NCBI RefSeq assembly: GCF_901709675.1
Contig: NC_051092.1
Span: forward strand, 9,504,491-9,568,490
Direction of reading: 5' to 3'
Length of the DNA stretch: 64,000 nt
Origin: Syngnathus acus
Taxonomy: Eukaryota; Chordata; Actinopteri; Syngnathiformes; Syngnathidae
Shown here: positions 1-18,100 of the stretch, in pieces
How positions within the stretch are numbered: the first letter of the stretch is position 1
How the letters are laid out: every line of letters starts with the position of its first letter
Program-made: the position numbers and the translations under genes
Notes under the pieces: model-generated
The model's database searches: none
What the model saw: the letters and a program-made list of their open reading frames with translations, nothing else
What the model was told of the DNA's origin: nothing

Positions 1-4789
<4,789 letters not shown>

Positions 4790-4947
4790 ACTTCTAAACT
4801 TACTATAAAAACAATTGTAGACTTGGAATACATGGGATGTATACACGTGAAGGATCATGCAAAAAAAAACTATATGTTCCATGTTAGCTTATGGACAGTA
4901 CAGATGCGGCTCCATCTATGAGACATTTACTAGGCTTTTTCTAAACA

Positions 4948-4953
4948 AATAAA
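4948..4953 (+). terminator. Candidate poly(A) signal of abtb3
   Basis: Canonical AATAAA about 160 nt after the stop codon. Further downstream signals are possible, so the choice is tentative. Confidence 0.4.
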
Positions 4954-5887
4954 CCACTGGTGATCCTTCCTAGGCTGTGAGGATGAGTTGCTCTACTGTT
5001 GTGATGACTTGCTCATGCATCTGTGGTAAGTAATACATTTGTATTGTCAGTCCAGTTATTAGTCTCTAAGACCCCAAAACTAAACTGTAACATAACAGAG
5101 TGGCATCCATTATGTTTTAAGTAGAATTAAAACCTTCAGTTTCCTCACTACAATGTAAATATTGTTGATAAAAGCAGATCTATCAATAATGTAACTCACT
5201 GTATATAGCTACAGATGTTTTCTCATGAGTCTCACCGTGGAATATTACTGTTAAAGAAAAGCTATGTGTAAATGTTGCATGTCAAAGGGAGTGTGTTGGA
5301 GGATTAAGGATGTTGCTTTGTCTTAAGTGTTTGTTTTGAGTTAGAATTGATTTTGTCATCAGCATGGCTCACTAAATGTGTAAAACACTGAACAGTGTTG
5401 TCATTCTTCGGGAGAGGCTCAAAATGTGTTTAATCATAGAGCTGCTGTAAGCCATGATCGGGAATTGTGAAACTACATGCCATGTATGTATGTATGTGTG
5501 ACTTATCTTTCCTCCATAAAGAATATTAATAATGTGTATAATGTCTCTAAATTACTGGCTCAAAAGGAAAAGAGAAAATAACCACAAGGGGGCATCATTT
5601 ACTCTGTTTGATGAAAAAGCACAGTTGGAGAGGTTTAATTTCTAGCTGATGTAGTTATGACTAATTACTTTGAATTACAGGAAAAAATATTACAATTCAA
5701 TTAAAATGGATTGATCTCATGTTCTACAAAAGATTGTATAGTATTGATGTCATTCAGTAGTCACTGAATAGCACTGAGGAAAATAAGAGGTAGAGAAGTA
5801 GAAGGACAAAGCACAAACAAACTGAACACACATTTTATGCAGAGTGCAGACTAAATTCTGCTATTAAATTATCGGATGAAGTCATCC

Positions 5888-5927
5888 GAAAATAAAGCTT
5901 CAAATTTGAAAATAAAGCTTCAAATTT
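5888..5927. repeat. 20-bp unit, two tandem copies
   Basis: The word gaaaataaagcttcaaattt occurs twice back to back without a mismatch. It is a local tandem duplication in the intergenic region. Confidence 0.85.
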
Positions 5928-7517
5928 GCTTCATGAACCAGTTGTATTTTTGGATTCCTCTATTAGTTTTGGATATAGGGGTACAAGAAATGGCGAGTCA
6001 GTATACTTTGAACCCAATGAAAAAATAAATAAATCTAAGTCCTAAAGTGTCAGGACATCATTGCTGTCATCATTGTTCTCAGCAGTCATCCACAAAAGGA
6101 TATGTACCTGTTAAGAGAAGTGGTGAAAAAAAAATCAAGTGGTGCTTAGAAAGAACAGAGCTGTCTTTGTTCCTCATCAACCCCCCCTTGAAAGTGAATC
6201 ACGGGTCAGGCAAGTGCTGCTGTAAATGAAAGACTGCCAAAATAAGAGATAAGATTTACTGAAAAACAAGAATATACCTGTTTCAGCCCCATGGTGACAT
6301 GATTGTTCTTATTTTCACTTTTGCTTTCATGTTTGACATTTGCTGTTAGCAAGTCTGGCCCAGAAACTGTGAGCGAAGGGGTGACGGCCATTGTTCAGGT
6401 GTTGCTATGGTTACAGCACCCATAGACAATGCAGCAATAAAGGCTGTGAAGCTTGGGAATAATTTTTAACATAATAATCAGTTAAAGAGCATCAAACTGG
6501 CTGCATGTCTAGTTTGTTCGTGTTGGAATTCTTGAGTTCATAACCTTCTAGGCTGCTGTGTTCTCCTTTCTTCACAGAGACACATTTTCAGTGTGAGGTT
6601 CGGTGGGAGTAACTGAGAGAAGAAAAAGGATGTTTGCCCTCGTAACTGTGCCCCCAGTGTGAGCCCCCTCATACCGCACTTGTTGTCATGCACAGGCGCT
6701 CGCTCTCCCTTTGGAACAAAAACTTGGCTGGCAGGACAACAGCCATGTGTTTTAGCTCCGCACTCTGAAAAAGTTTTCAGTTGTGTGTGTGTTTCTGAGA
6801 ACAAGTGCAAAGAGGAGGGGAAGTGGGGTGGCCAAAGTGAGATATGGAGTATAGAAGGAGTTGCCGATCAAAACCAGCGATTATCTATTTGGAGATTTCA
6901 TAATCAGAATAAATCTGGTGGACAACATTTGGGATTATTCAACTGGGCGTATACAATAACAGGTAAGTGTAAAAAGTATTTCGCTTTGGCCCATTACAGA
7001 GTTGTGTCTGGATATTTTAGTGCATATGTTGGAGACTCAGAGCACATTTTGTCATGTATTATGACGCCAAGGGATTGGATTTTGTCCATAACAAATCTTT
7101 CTTTTCAGCAAAAGTTTCATTCCATTGTCATCAGCAACTTAGATGTTTTTGATATTACTGAATGTAGGATTGATTCAGAAAACCTGTTTGTTTTTCCCTT
7201 TGAAATGGTGCCTCAAATGAAAAATTAATGGATTTATGAGCTGGGCAGCACAAGTGAGTACGTGCTTGTGTTCATGCGAAATGTGCCAAATGTCTGGGAA
7301 ATATTGACCCTTGTTTGGTGTTTTTTGGAAGAATGCATTATTGCACTCTGAGCAAGAACGAAAATGAGACAGACAATTTTGAGTTCTTAAATGTTTGTAT
7401 TCTTTTGATTAGTGTGTGGATGAACCGTCGACAAACTCCTGGTGCAGGCACATTGCATGACAAATTTCTAAACTCTTTCAGTATGTTTAGTTGCCGTATC
7501 GAGCAGCAGTCGCAGTG

Positions 7518-10500
7518 ATGCAGCGCGAGGAGATGTCGGCACGAGAGGAGTTCACCTACAGCCCCATGTCCACCCTGGAACGAGGCAGCGGCTCACTGGG
7601 AAGACGAGGCAGCAGGGGATCGGAGAGGAGAGTCGATAGGGGGGAGTCGGATGTGTCGGAGCGGGACAGCTACACTGTGGACGTGAGGGCCAGTGACCTG
7701 CAGCTGGCCCAGCCGGAGCCTCTAAAGCACCCCTGCTTCAGCTACAGGGCCTGGCTCTACAGTGTCCTCATAGGGGTAAGAGGAAGCATTGGATTGGATT
7801 CATCTAACTCTTCAGACCATTACACATGTTTTAAAGGTTGGCATGCTCTCTTTTGATGGGAGAGAACTCAGGCCTTGAAAATTTGTGTGTGATGGTGACA
7901 AGAATCTTATTCTTTGCTTCCTTGTTAGGTTACAGTACCGAAGTGGAAAAGTAGATGATCATTAGATTTATTGTGCTATCAACACTTGGGGGCGTTATTA
8001 GTATTTGTCAAGCATCGGTTATTCATTACGTTTTATTTCATAAAACATTCATAAACCTCTTATAAGGGCATCATTATTGTAAAGAGGTAATATATAGGCT
8101 TTTTGTTACAATGCAAACAAACATAGTCTATGTGCAATAAAAACATAGCGAAAAGTTGGTTCTAAGGAAGAAAATGTGGTCCAAGTAGGCTAACAATCAA
8201 AAATAGTCCTTTATTTATTTATTTATTTATTTTTATTCTGAAACGGTAGTAGTTCTGTGCTTTTGTGTGCCTGATTTTAGAGAAGAAGGCTCAAATCCAC
8301 CCTCCCCCCTCAAAAAAATAGATTAATTATTCCTACTGCAGTATTGGCTAATTTCTTATCAGCAATTATTCAGCTTATATACGGTGCATATAAATTCTTC
8401 CAAATTTTTATATCCTAGTTAATTCTCTTAATTTTTCCAATGGAAAGGGTGTACCAATAACATACCCTTAACTTGAGGTGATGTCATCCAACGTATGAGG
8501 CCATACTTAGGGTATGTATATCTGTTACTTTTTCCCATGCATATGCCCACCTGAATGTGTATGCGTGTGCGTGTGTGTGTGTGTGACCACAGGGTAGTCT
8601 GCTGATCACCTCTGGGTTCTCTTTGTATCTGGGAAATGTCTTTCCTGTTGCCATGGACTACCTGCGCTGTGCTGCAGGCTCAGTATGCAAAATGACATTC
8701 TTATTTCCTTATCACTGGTTTTGACCTCAATATAAATACAATTTGTTTGAGGAAAAAATGTATGAAAGAGTTTCTATTTCTTTTGAACCGTGTGACTTTT
8801 CTTAACAGGGCATACCAGCAGCAATTGCCAGCTTTGCTATTGCCAAGAACAGACATGTTGCAGTAAGTAAATGCATGTGAATAAAGACACTTGTTTTTTA
8901 TTTTTCATATATATATTTTTTCAATTTAATATTACTGTCATTTCCAATCCTTTAATGAGCAAAGGTTTACATGAGAAGAATCTCAAGGCATGCCATCAAC
9001 CAAAAATGTAACAAAAATCACATTTAATTATGATATTGTCTTAATGTACACATACATTTTCTTTGTGTGAATCTTTGGCCTGTTTAGTCGAACACAATAC
9101 TAATTACTTTCCTGTGGCACTACTGGTGATTATTTACGGAATACAAATTTGCCGTTTTGGGAATCACTTTTTTTATTTTATCATTGTTTGTTTTTATATT
9201 TTTTCAAGGTGTCAGATTTCCAGGTGGTCTATGTATCAACCTTTGCAGTGACGACCACCTGCCTGGTTTGGTTTGGATGTAAATTGATCCTCAACCCTTC
9301 AGCTGTCAATGTAAAATCATCTTCAGTTTATACAAAGTAATTGTTGTCCATTTCCTTGTTCATTTCCTTTTTCATTTTGTATTTCACTGCCCAGATCAAC
9401 TTTAACCTTATCTTGATGATTTTGCTGGAGGTGTTGATGGCTACTACAGTCATCCTGTCAGCTCGCTCCGGAGAGGACTGCTGCTGCCACAGAAAAGTGT
9501 GTTTGTGCGATGTGTGTGTGTGTGTCCATTGATGTTATCATTCAAAGATCACACAATTCTGACTTTTCCATCTTTTCATCCTCCCACCAGTCTGTAACAA
9601 ACCAGCGACCTTCAATTACAACCCCTGCAGTATTCCCCACTCGGCTTCTCAAAGCCTACTCTGTGAGTAGCTGCCAGGCATACTGACATCGTGCTCCAAA
9701 GCTCTCTTTGACCGAAACTCATCTGTGGCTGACAGGTGATCGAAGTCATCGTAGGAATCTCCGCTGTGTTTGGAGGTATCATTGCGCTCAACATGGATGC
9801 CTTGCAGCCCGGCCCATACTTGTCCGTCACATTTTTCTGGATTCTTGTGGCTGTAAGCGCAGTTTACTTTTAACATGAAATCTGTATGTTGTGGTAATTA
9901 ATAGGCAGTAAGGGATCTATTTATTTTAATTTACAACATATTTGATGCTACTTCTACTGACACATAATCCATTTTTCGACAAATGGACAATGTCTCACAA
10001 ATGTAAGTACGTCCCTCACTTTCTTTTTTTAAATATCTTTTCATTGGACTGAAGAAATGGCTCTGTCTCTTGTCTCTGAGCCTTGTCACTTATTGTACAT
10101 ATTGGATATGATGTGTTCATGTTTGCAGTGTTTTCCAAGTGCAATCGCCAGTCATGTTGCGTCAGAATACCCGAACAAATGCCTGGTGAGTACGACATGT
10201 CATTGCACTTTACTATAAGTACTTTAAGTCTATTTGAATGGTGGCAACAACAACAAAATTCCATCACCTAGTACAATTTGATACATAATCTCCTGAATTT
10301 CAAGTGCAATTCAAGGGCACCCAAATAACTGATTTTGACACATCTTTTTGGCACCCTCCGTTTTAGCTTCAACTATTTTGGTTTAGGACTTTAAGGGTGG
10401 AGCTTGACAAGCCTCTTTTATGATGGAATGGAAATAAAACACTGAATTCTTTTTCTCAAACAAACCTGACATCTGCTGGTCATAAGTCTTCTTCATCCCC

Positions 10501-11297
10501 TGTCAGTAACGGGTCATTCAACTCACCATCACTTTACGATCTTTTACGGCGCACCTGTCTTGAAGTAAAATGAAGGTTATGGGGGCCAGCTTGTGTCTTC
10601 CTGTGAGAATAAGTCTCCCTTGAAGATTTTTTCTTCAAGTTTTGCTTTCTCTCTGGTGTCATTCAGGTGGAGGTGCTGATCGCCATCAGCAGCGTGACAT
10701 CTCCTCTCCTCTTTTCAGCCTCCGGCTTCCTCTCTTGTAGTGTGATGAGCTTTATTGACATTTTTCTACATGACGTGCCTATAGCCAAGGTGAGCTGAAT
10801 GAAACCATTCGTCTCTGACCGCTTTAGAAGCGTGAATCCTGACTAAGTAATGATGTTCACATGGCCATATTCCAGCAATCCTACGACATCTTGCTGCTGA
10901 TTCTGCTGGTGTTACTGCTGGTGCAGGCCATTTTAAATTCCGCCACTGTGGTGCACTGTGCCTCCTACAAGAGTCAGCTTCGCTTGAGGGCAACACAACA
11001 GAGTGACGACAACATGGGAACCTCCAGCCAGTACTGCAGGGTATACATTGAACACGATTTCCATGTCATTTTTTTTTTTTTGTAAGCGTCTCATTTCATC
11101 CAATCCTATAAAAAATACATACTATAGTGTTAATTCACATGGCAGATATTATCCATTATGTTTTAACATACTAATGCGTGCTTCTTTGCACTATATTCTT
11201 TTTCTCCTCACTCTCAAAGCAACCATCCAACGGATTGCTGCAGAGCTTGAGCAAAGACAGAACCCGGAAGGCCGTTATGGTGCAAATCACTCAATGA
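7518..11297 (+). CDS. mlc1: Membrane protein MLC1 (modulator of VRAC current 1)
   Basis: Eleven exons: 7518-7775, 8593-8682, 8809-8862, 9209-9310, 9395-9496, 9591-9662, 9736-9852, 10129-10185, 10667-10789, 10876-11040 and 11220-11297. They give 405 aa (human 377). The N-terminal tail ([15 protein letters not shown]) is cytosolic. It is followed by hydrophobic segments typical of MLC1: [88 protein letters not shown] and [20 protein letters not shown]. The C-terminus [10 protein letters not shown] aligns with human RAVVVQMAQ. MLC1 acts in astrocyte end-feet with GlialCAM in volume regulation, and human mutations cause megalencephalic leukoencephalopathy (known for the family). The start is the first ATG after a cgcag acceptor and fits the human N-terminus. 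Neighbouring panx2 downstream matches human 22q13. Every coding intron is phase 0. Confidence 0.95.
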
Positions 11298-11742
11298 CCA
11301 CGATACAAGGGAATGAAACCTTTAAAGTATAAAACAGTGTAAAGTAAAATTAAAAAATAATTTGGTCATGCAAGAACCATACAGTGAATATGTGTAAGTT
11401 GGTACTGTATATTTGTGGTCCTCCAAGACTACATTAGATTAGACCTGTTCTACAGTATGTCAACCGTAGTAGATATAGATTTTTGGTTGTTTCCTATATT
11501 AAAGGACACATGATTTATTTAACCTGCAAGATCAATTTTTTTTTGTTTTGGTACAGCAGGGTTATGACAATATGGTATTATTGTGTAGCATATCTGCACT
11601 TTTTGCAAAGGTACAGTGTAAAGCAGCGTTACTGTAGTCAGTGAACTTTCTATTTAGTTTTGAATTCTTCAGTACAAGGTAGAACATGTTTTCTGCAGCA
11701 CACTGTACACTGTTTTGTTCTAATTATGTAGTACATGCAACA

Positions 11743-11748
11743 AATAAA
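11743..11748 (+). terminator. Candidate poly(A) signal of mlc1
   Basis: AATAAA about 450 nt after the mlc1 stop. The stretch 11298-11742 is then its 3' UTR. Confidence 0.55.
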
Positions 11749-11961
11749 TGACCTGAAAATGTCCAAGTATGGATGGACAGTGTTTATCATATGCATATAT
11801 TTGATTTATAGTTTCCTTACACACCGTAAAATAAGGAGGTTTGACTGTTTGCTGCAAAGATGTTGGATTGCCCTTGACTAAGGCACTGAACCCAGAATTT
11901 CAATTTTACTGTATCAGCATAAACCCATTTCAACCTAATAATAAGAACAACAACAAAACAG

Positions 11962-12051
11962 CAATAATAATAATAACAATAATAATAATAGCAGTAATGA
12001 TAATAATAATAATAATAATAAATAATAATAATAAAGGTAATAATAATAATT
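11962..12051. repeat. AAT/TAA microsatellite, imperfect
   Basis: About 90 bp of AAT/TAA units with a few interruptions (aac, agc, aag). Confidence 0.85.
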
Positions 12052-12507
12052 CATTATAGTCGATAATATAGTCATCATTGCGTGTTTAATGTAATAAAAT
12101 AAAATAAAGATTATTCTAAATATTCATTATAATTGGCATGGTTATCTTACATAATCATCTTGGGTTTAAGTGCACTTTGCATGAGAAAAATAATATTTAA
12201 GTCAGGCATTCAGTATGAGGAGCAGCTTCTTCAACCGGCACAAACCGGCTCGAGGTGGAAAGCTGACAGACTTGTGGCTTGTCATGAGCATCAGGGCCAC
12301 CTTTGCTTTCCGAAGAAGAGAGTGGAATTTGAAAAACAGCTCTAAATTTTTGGCTATTGTGTTCAACATGGGTGTTGTATTACACGATCAATCATCTCAG
12401 CAACTAATGCAACTTGTTCGGCAGACCTTTCTATTATTTAAAACCCCCATGTATTCCATTAATGATGGAAATGTGTCAAACATACTATGAATCCTTATTG
12501 TATGTCA

Positions 12508-12590
12508 GGGGTCTCAAACTCCAGTCCTCGGGGGCCGCATTCCTACATGTTTTCCAAGTTTCCCTCGTTAAACACACCTGATTCAAATGA
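12508..12590. mobile_element. hAT-like element fragment (one end)
   Basis: It begins with CAGGGGTCTCAAACTC, a typical terminal inverted repeat of teleost hAT MITEs, followed by the usual cctcgggggccgca body. The second end is not visible, so this is a truncated copy. Confidence 0.6.
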
Positions 12591-12611
12591 TCAGTTCAGT
12601 TTGTCATATTT

Positions 12612-12785
12612 ATGCTTATTCTATATTAAATAGGACATGTTTACATGTTAATACTGTCACAATAATCATAATAATAATAATAATAATAATAATTAATAAT
12701 AATACTGATGCTTATTCTATATTAAATAGGATTATTTTACACGTTAATACTGTCACAATAATAATAATAATAATAATAATAATAG
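12612..12785. repeat. 96-bp tandem duplication with AAT tracts
   Basis: The word atgcttattctatattaaat starts at 12612 and again at 12708. Each copy runs through a taatactgtcacaata segment into an AAT microsatellite. The unit includes its microsatellite. Confidence 0.8.
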
Positions 12786-13329
12786 TCTTTGTGGTGTCAA
12801 ATTATATTATACAGATGTATTTTCATCCATGATATGGTTAAAATATATACGTATCCAGGACCATTGCAATGCAACTAATACAGAATTGCACACGATTCAG
12901 AGTTTTCTGAGCTGATACTTTGGCGAAAAGTATTGGCTGTGATGTTATTTTATGCAATTAAGAATTACTTTTAAGCTACTATTACACCCCCTGCAATTTA
13001 GACCAACCACGAAGCTATAAAAAATAAAATGTTCAATGACTTCACCTTGAAATTGATCATGATTGTAAAGGCTTTTTTTTTTTGTACTGCTCACCTACTA
13101 CCTCTCATTAGATGGTTTACCTAATTTAAAAAATGCCATATATGAGAGTACTGATCAGAGATGAGTGCTACCAAAATGAATGTGGAGAGCTGCAATATGG
13201 GCAACCGCATCAGGTAATTGGCAGGAGTACAGAAGATTATCAACTGGCACCACCCCTTAACGATTCACTTCCTTACAGCGCCATTAGCGAGACCAGCTTG
13301 TTGTGTGATGAGCAACAGAATGTTAATGT

Positions 13330-13640
13330 GTGATGAGACAAGGAGATGGAGAGGAGGAGAAAGGAGATGACGGCAGGGAGGGGTACTGTAGGAGGGGGGC
13401 TGTAAAGGCGGAACAAACCGGTGTGCGCGGCTACATGCTGTAAACTGCTCGCCCGCACTGCAGATTATTAACTCTTAGCCTGCCGAGAGATGCTTCCAGA
13501 CAAGGTGGGTGCATTTGATCTATTTGATCTTCACAGGCATATACCGAGATGTACACTTTGGACGCAGTGTGTTTTACTGGGGCATCATGTGGTGAGCATC
13601 TTTTGAGAGCGCGCGCGGAAGCGCCTCTCATGCTCACACA
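13330..13640 (+). promoter_or_regulatory. Possible panx2 promoter and 5' exon region
   Basis: This stretch is richer in G+C and CpG than its surroundings (gcgcgcgcggaagcgc near 13609). It contains a donor-like site with GT at 13505 and no convincing coding frame. Placement upstream of panx2 and the acceptor at the panx2 ATG suggest a promoter and non-coding first exon; this is inference. Confidence 0.35.
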
Positions 13641-15101
13641 CAAAGGAAGAGATTACGCACACACACACGGCTAGTCGATGCACTTTTATATTTTGTAGCT
13701 GCATTCCTTTATACTGTACGTGCATTTCACCTGGACCTGACATGTAGTGAGATGCATTTACCACCATCATCAACTAATGGGGTTTAAGCCAATTACAATA
13801 TAGTTATTTTATTTATAGACAACGCAAGAGTGTTTCTTTTCCTCGGTTTGTACCCACATGGCCGCTGTATTTATTTCCAGTGTATAATCCCGAGGACGAC
13901 TGTCATTGCCATGTGCACTCAAAGTTCCTCGGTCTTTGCTCATAGTCATACTCTGCTGATTGAAAGGATTTGCTTGTTGTTTGGGTGAAGTAGTGAGTAA
14001 GGGATTTCCCTATCCAAGCATGCAAAGCGTCATCCAACTGTCGGACGTAATCTGACAAACCGGACTGGAGCATTGCCAAACAGCTCTGAGACACAAGTGA
14101 TTAAAATGTCACGGTGCCCCTTTAAATCGAAATTAAACAAAGTTATTACTTGGGTGCTTGGATCTCACACAGCATTTAGGGTGTGGACAAAGTTATGTTG
14201 GCAAAGGGGGCATCCAGCAGCACTATGCAGAGGAGAGTCCCAAGTGTGTCATCTCTAAACCATTAAAGGCACTTACCCTCCCGCAAAGACAAATGGGATC
14301 AGCTTCAAATATGAGCTCATTTTGCAAAAAAAAAACAAAGATCATAGTGAGAGAGGGTAGGACAAGGACGGCCTGCCACACCAAAGCCATTCGCACAACC
14401 TTGAGGAGACTCTGCAGTGCTTTCAAAAATGCATGAACATCATGTAAGCATGAATGCACTTGCACATCTCGTATACTAAAATTCTTCTCCCATGTTGTTT
14501 GACAGACGACATGACCAACAGGCGGTCAGGCCAGCGTGGTGGTACCAAGTGGTAAATAAATAAGATATTGCGCATTCTGCAAAACTATATTAATTGTGAT
14601 TTTTTTTTTTTATTATTTACCTTTCTTCTTCTTCTTTTTCTCTAATTTGACACACAGGTGAAAAGTCCATGCTTGTTATGCTGTTTTGTTGTCTTTCAGG
14701 AAGGTGGCGAGGAAGGAATCTCTTTACCAGCTCTTTCAAAATCTCAAGGACACATCCTAAATTAAGGCTACATTCACATTGTGTGTGAACTGAAGCAAGT
14801 GCTGCAGTGCGATGACAAAATGAAGAGATGCAAGCTGAAAAAGGAGCGAAAATAGTGCACTCCTGAACATTGGCTTTAACATGGACCTGCTTTGAGACGG
14901 AGGAGCAAAATCACATTTTAAGATAAAGCAAGAATCACACAACAGAATCCAATCCTTTCCCATATATGGCGAACGAGGCTCAAGTTGCCCACAAATTGTT
15001 GTGTGGCTCTGCACCAGCCTGTGTTATTTAAGTTCACATGCAAGAGTATGGTCACCCTTGGAACCAAGACTGGCTTGTAGTGTGTCTCGCTTCTTTCCCA
15101 G

Positions 15102-18100
15102 ATGCAGAACATCCTTGATCAAAACTTAGACATGGCTACAGCTCTACTCGCTGGTGAGAAGCTGAAGGAGCTCATCCTTCCTGGCTCGTCGCAAGATGAA
15201 AGGGGCAGCGCCTTGGCCAGTCTAATGGTGCAGCTCAAACTGGAGCTGCCCTTTGATCGTGTTGTGACGATCGGGACGGTGATCATCCCCATCCTGTTGG
15301 TCACCCTCGTCTTCACCCGAAACTTTGCAGGTGAGCAAGACTGAATGTCATGGATTGGAGTGATGTTTGGTCACTGCTGAGTCAGGCCTATTGAAGAATA
15401 CATGATGCATATTATAGGCTACCTTGGGTTCATTTTTGTTGGAATACCTTTGGGCAACATTCATTCATTTCATTTGACTTGGCACAAGGTAACATGTCTT
15501 GTAATGAGCTCGTTTGCCTCAAAGTCAAGAGGTTTGGGTTTTGGATCTCAGGTCAAGCCTCCCTGTGTGGAGTTTGCATGTTTTCAGCCTTCTCTAGCTT
15601 GCTGGCATGGTGGGTGTCTTCATAGTCACCTGACTGGTGGCCAGCTCAGAGTTATGGGCTTTCTAGAATTGTGTTTCCTAACATTTATTGAGCTAAGGAA
15701 TCTATTTATTACGAAATCCAAAGCCCAAGTGTCAGTTTTTTTTCGTCTCTGCACACGTAGCAAATGTTATTTTTCCGTCAGGGTTCATTCAAGGTCGCAA
15801 AGACACTCGCCGACAGTTTTAACGGACACTGATGAGGACAGGTGGGGTAGAAAATGGACAGATACAGTGAAGTGAAAGTAGAACGACAGTGAATCTCAGT
15901 TATTGAAAATTTTTTTAAGTGTTCCTTACGTTCTTTTCTGTTCTCAGAGGAGTCCATCTACTGTTACACACCACACAATTTCACTCGAGACCAGGCACTG
16001 TACGCAAGGGGCTACTGCTGGACGGAGCTGCGTGATGCTGCACCTGGTGTGGAGTCTCACCTCTGGCCTTCACTTTTTGAGCACAAATTTCTACCTTACG
16101 CCCTTCTGGCCTTCGCTGGTATCATGTACATCCCCGCACTTGGCTGGGAGTTTCTAGCTTCTACTCGGCTCACGTCAGAGCTCAATTTCCTGCTTCAGGA
16201 GATTGATAACTGCTATCATAGAGCTGCTGAGGGGCGTGCCCCAAAGATTGAGAAGCAGATTCAATCCAAAGGACCTGGCATCACTGAGCGGGAGAGGAGA
16301 GAGATCATAGAGAATGCAGAAAAAGAGAAGAGTCCTGAGCAAAACCTCTTTGAGAAATATTTAGAAAGGCGAGGCCAAAGTAACTTTTTGGCCAAGATTT
16401 ACTTGGCACGCCACCTGGCTATTATCTGCCTCAGCTCCATCCCCATTTCCTACCTGAGCGCCTACTATGCCCGACAAAGACAGAACGAATTTACCTGTGC
16501 TCTTGGTGAGCCCCCAGACATTAGCAGCTATTCAGAGCTCAAGCTTCGGGTCAACTGTAAGTTGCCTGCTGTGCAGCTGCAACGAATCATGGCAGCAGTG
16601 GATATCGCTCTGCTCTGCACTATGAACCTTATTATCCTGCTTAATTTGCTGCATTTATTTGTGGTGCGGAAGTCCAACTTTGTATTTGACAAGTTGCATA
16701 AAGTGGGCATCAAGACGCGACGCCGTTGGCAGAAGTCTCAATTCTGCGACATCAACATCCTGGCCATGTTCTGCAATGAGAACAGAGACCACATCAAGTC
16801 CCTCAACAGGCTGGACTTCATCACTAATGAGAGCGACCTCATGTATGATAACGTGGTTCGGCAACTGTTGGCTGCTCTTGCACAGTCCAACCATGATGCA
16901 ACTCCCACTGTGAGGGACTCTGGGATCCAAACAATAGATCCAAACATGGATCCCTCTGATCTTAGAGTGGGAGAGATGCCTTCAGAGCCACTTGTCATCA
17001 AACGACCTCGCAAGAAGATCAAATGGATCCCATCCTCCAATCCTCTTCCGCAGTCTTTCAAAGTAAGTTGGGAAGCATGACTTTTGCAAATAGGGATTCA
17101 AATAGAACTTAGCAAAATGTCAATGCTGCTTTTTGTTGTTATTGATTGTTGTTTTTCCCCTGTGAAGGAACCTCTAACTTTGACACGTTTGGAAAATAAC
17201 GCCAAGCCAGAAAAACCAAAACAGCTCAGAAGAAAGACGGTAGCAGACAGTTTCATCGCACCGCTTCTGGACACCAAGAGCACACAGTATCCTGTAGCAA
17301 AAGGTATTCCAACTTTGTTCCGATTTTTTACATTCGTATGCATTTTCATAGTCAAGTAGATTAGTGGTTTAGCAAGTCTGCCCCACAGTTGAGAAGTTCT
17401 GGGTTTGATTGTTGGATAGGGCCCTATAACTTGTTACGTTGGGCTCGGATTTCCCTTCTCTGTACATCCCACTAAGATTGGTTTCCTGCTAGAAGAGATT
17501 AAGAGGGCTGCTGAGAGTGAGTCACATCGGCGTCATTTATCTATAGAACAGAAGGAGACAGATCATTGAAATGCTGTATCCCTGAGTAGTACATTTCTGA
17601 GATCTTATCAATGTCTTAAACGTCCTTGTAGATTTAAGTGGGATGGAGAAAAAGCACGCTCGCAACCTCTCTTTGGATGTTCATCCATACATGCTGACCA
17701 TTCGTAAACCAAAGGTGGAGATCACAACCACAGACCCTCTTCCCTCAGAGCACAACTTGGATACTGTATACCTTGAAGGCACACACACTATTGTTCATGT
17801 TTCTAGTGGAATTACAGGTAAGTTTCTTCAGGTCACTTTGTTCCGATAATAATAGAACATAATGTAGCTACAACCTCAGGATGTGAAGTAAGACTTAAAC
17901 CGGGTGTTCGAAGCCCATGTGCAGTGGGACAGCACCCTGTCGGTAGCATCATGTAAGCCAGGGGTGTCAAACTCATTTTTGTCGCGGGCCTCATTGTAGT
18001 CATAGTTTCCTGCCGAGGGCCATTATGACTGTCAACCCAAATAAATGTATGAACGCCTCATATTATATACAATGTAAGCTACAAAACAAACTGACAAATA

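Larger units (their letters stand above)
4790..7517 (+). other. abtb3 3' UTR and abtb3-mlc1 intergenic region
   Basis: AATAAA at 4948-4953 is the first candidate poly(A) signal after the abtb3 stop. A 20-bp unit is tandemly duplicated at 5888-5927. Near 6940-6962 the sequence ends in a strong donor (aacag|gtaagtg, GT at 6963), which could close a non-coding first exon of mlc1. No coding gene was recognised; open frames here match nothing I know. Confidence 0.5.
11298..15101 (+). other. mlc1 3' UTR and mlc1-panx2 intergenic region
   Basis: The region holds the mlc1 3' UTR, AAT microsatellites, one end of an hAT-like element and a GC- and purine-rich stretch at about 13330-13640 that could be the panx2 promoter. 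A donor-like CAAG|gtgggt lies at 13505. The panx2 ATG at 15102 sits immediately after a strong acceptor (cttctttcccag), so at least one upstream non-coding exon is likely. MOV10L1, which lies between these genes in human, was not found. Confidence 0.55.

Noticed and set aside
6659-7228. 189-codon open frame upstream of mlc1
   Set aside because: It contains no recognisable domain and crosses a consensus donor at 6963. It is more likely untranslated leader and intron.
12215-12490. 91-codon frame between mlc1 and panx2
   Set aside because: No match to a known family, no splice or promoter context, and AT-rich flanks with microsatellites. Treated as chance.
15402-15875. 157-codon frame in panx2 intron 1
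   Set aside because: It overlaps a degenerate SINE and its product is low in recognisable features. It also lies wholly inside an intron.
17301-17310. panx2 intron 3 donor gtattcc as a second U12-type intron
   Set aside because: It lacks the required GTATCCTT and no TCCTTAAC branch sequence lies near its acceptor.
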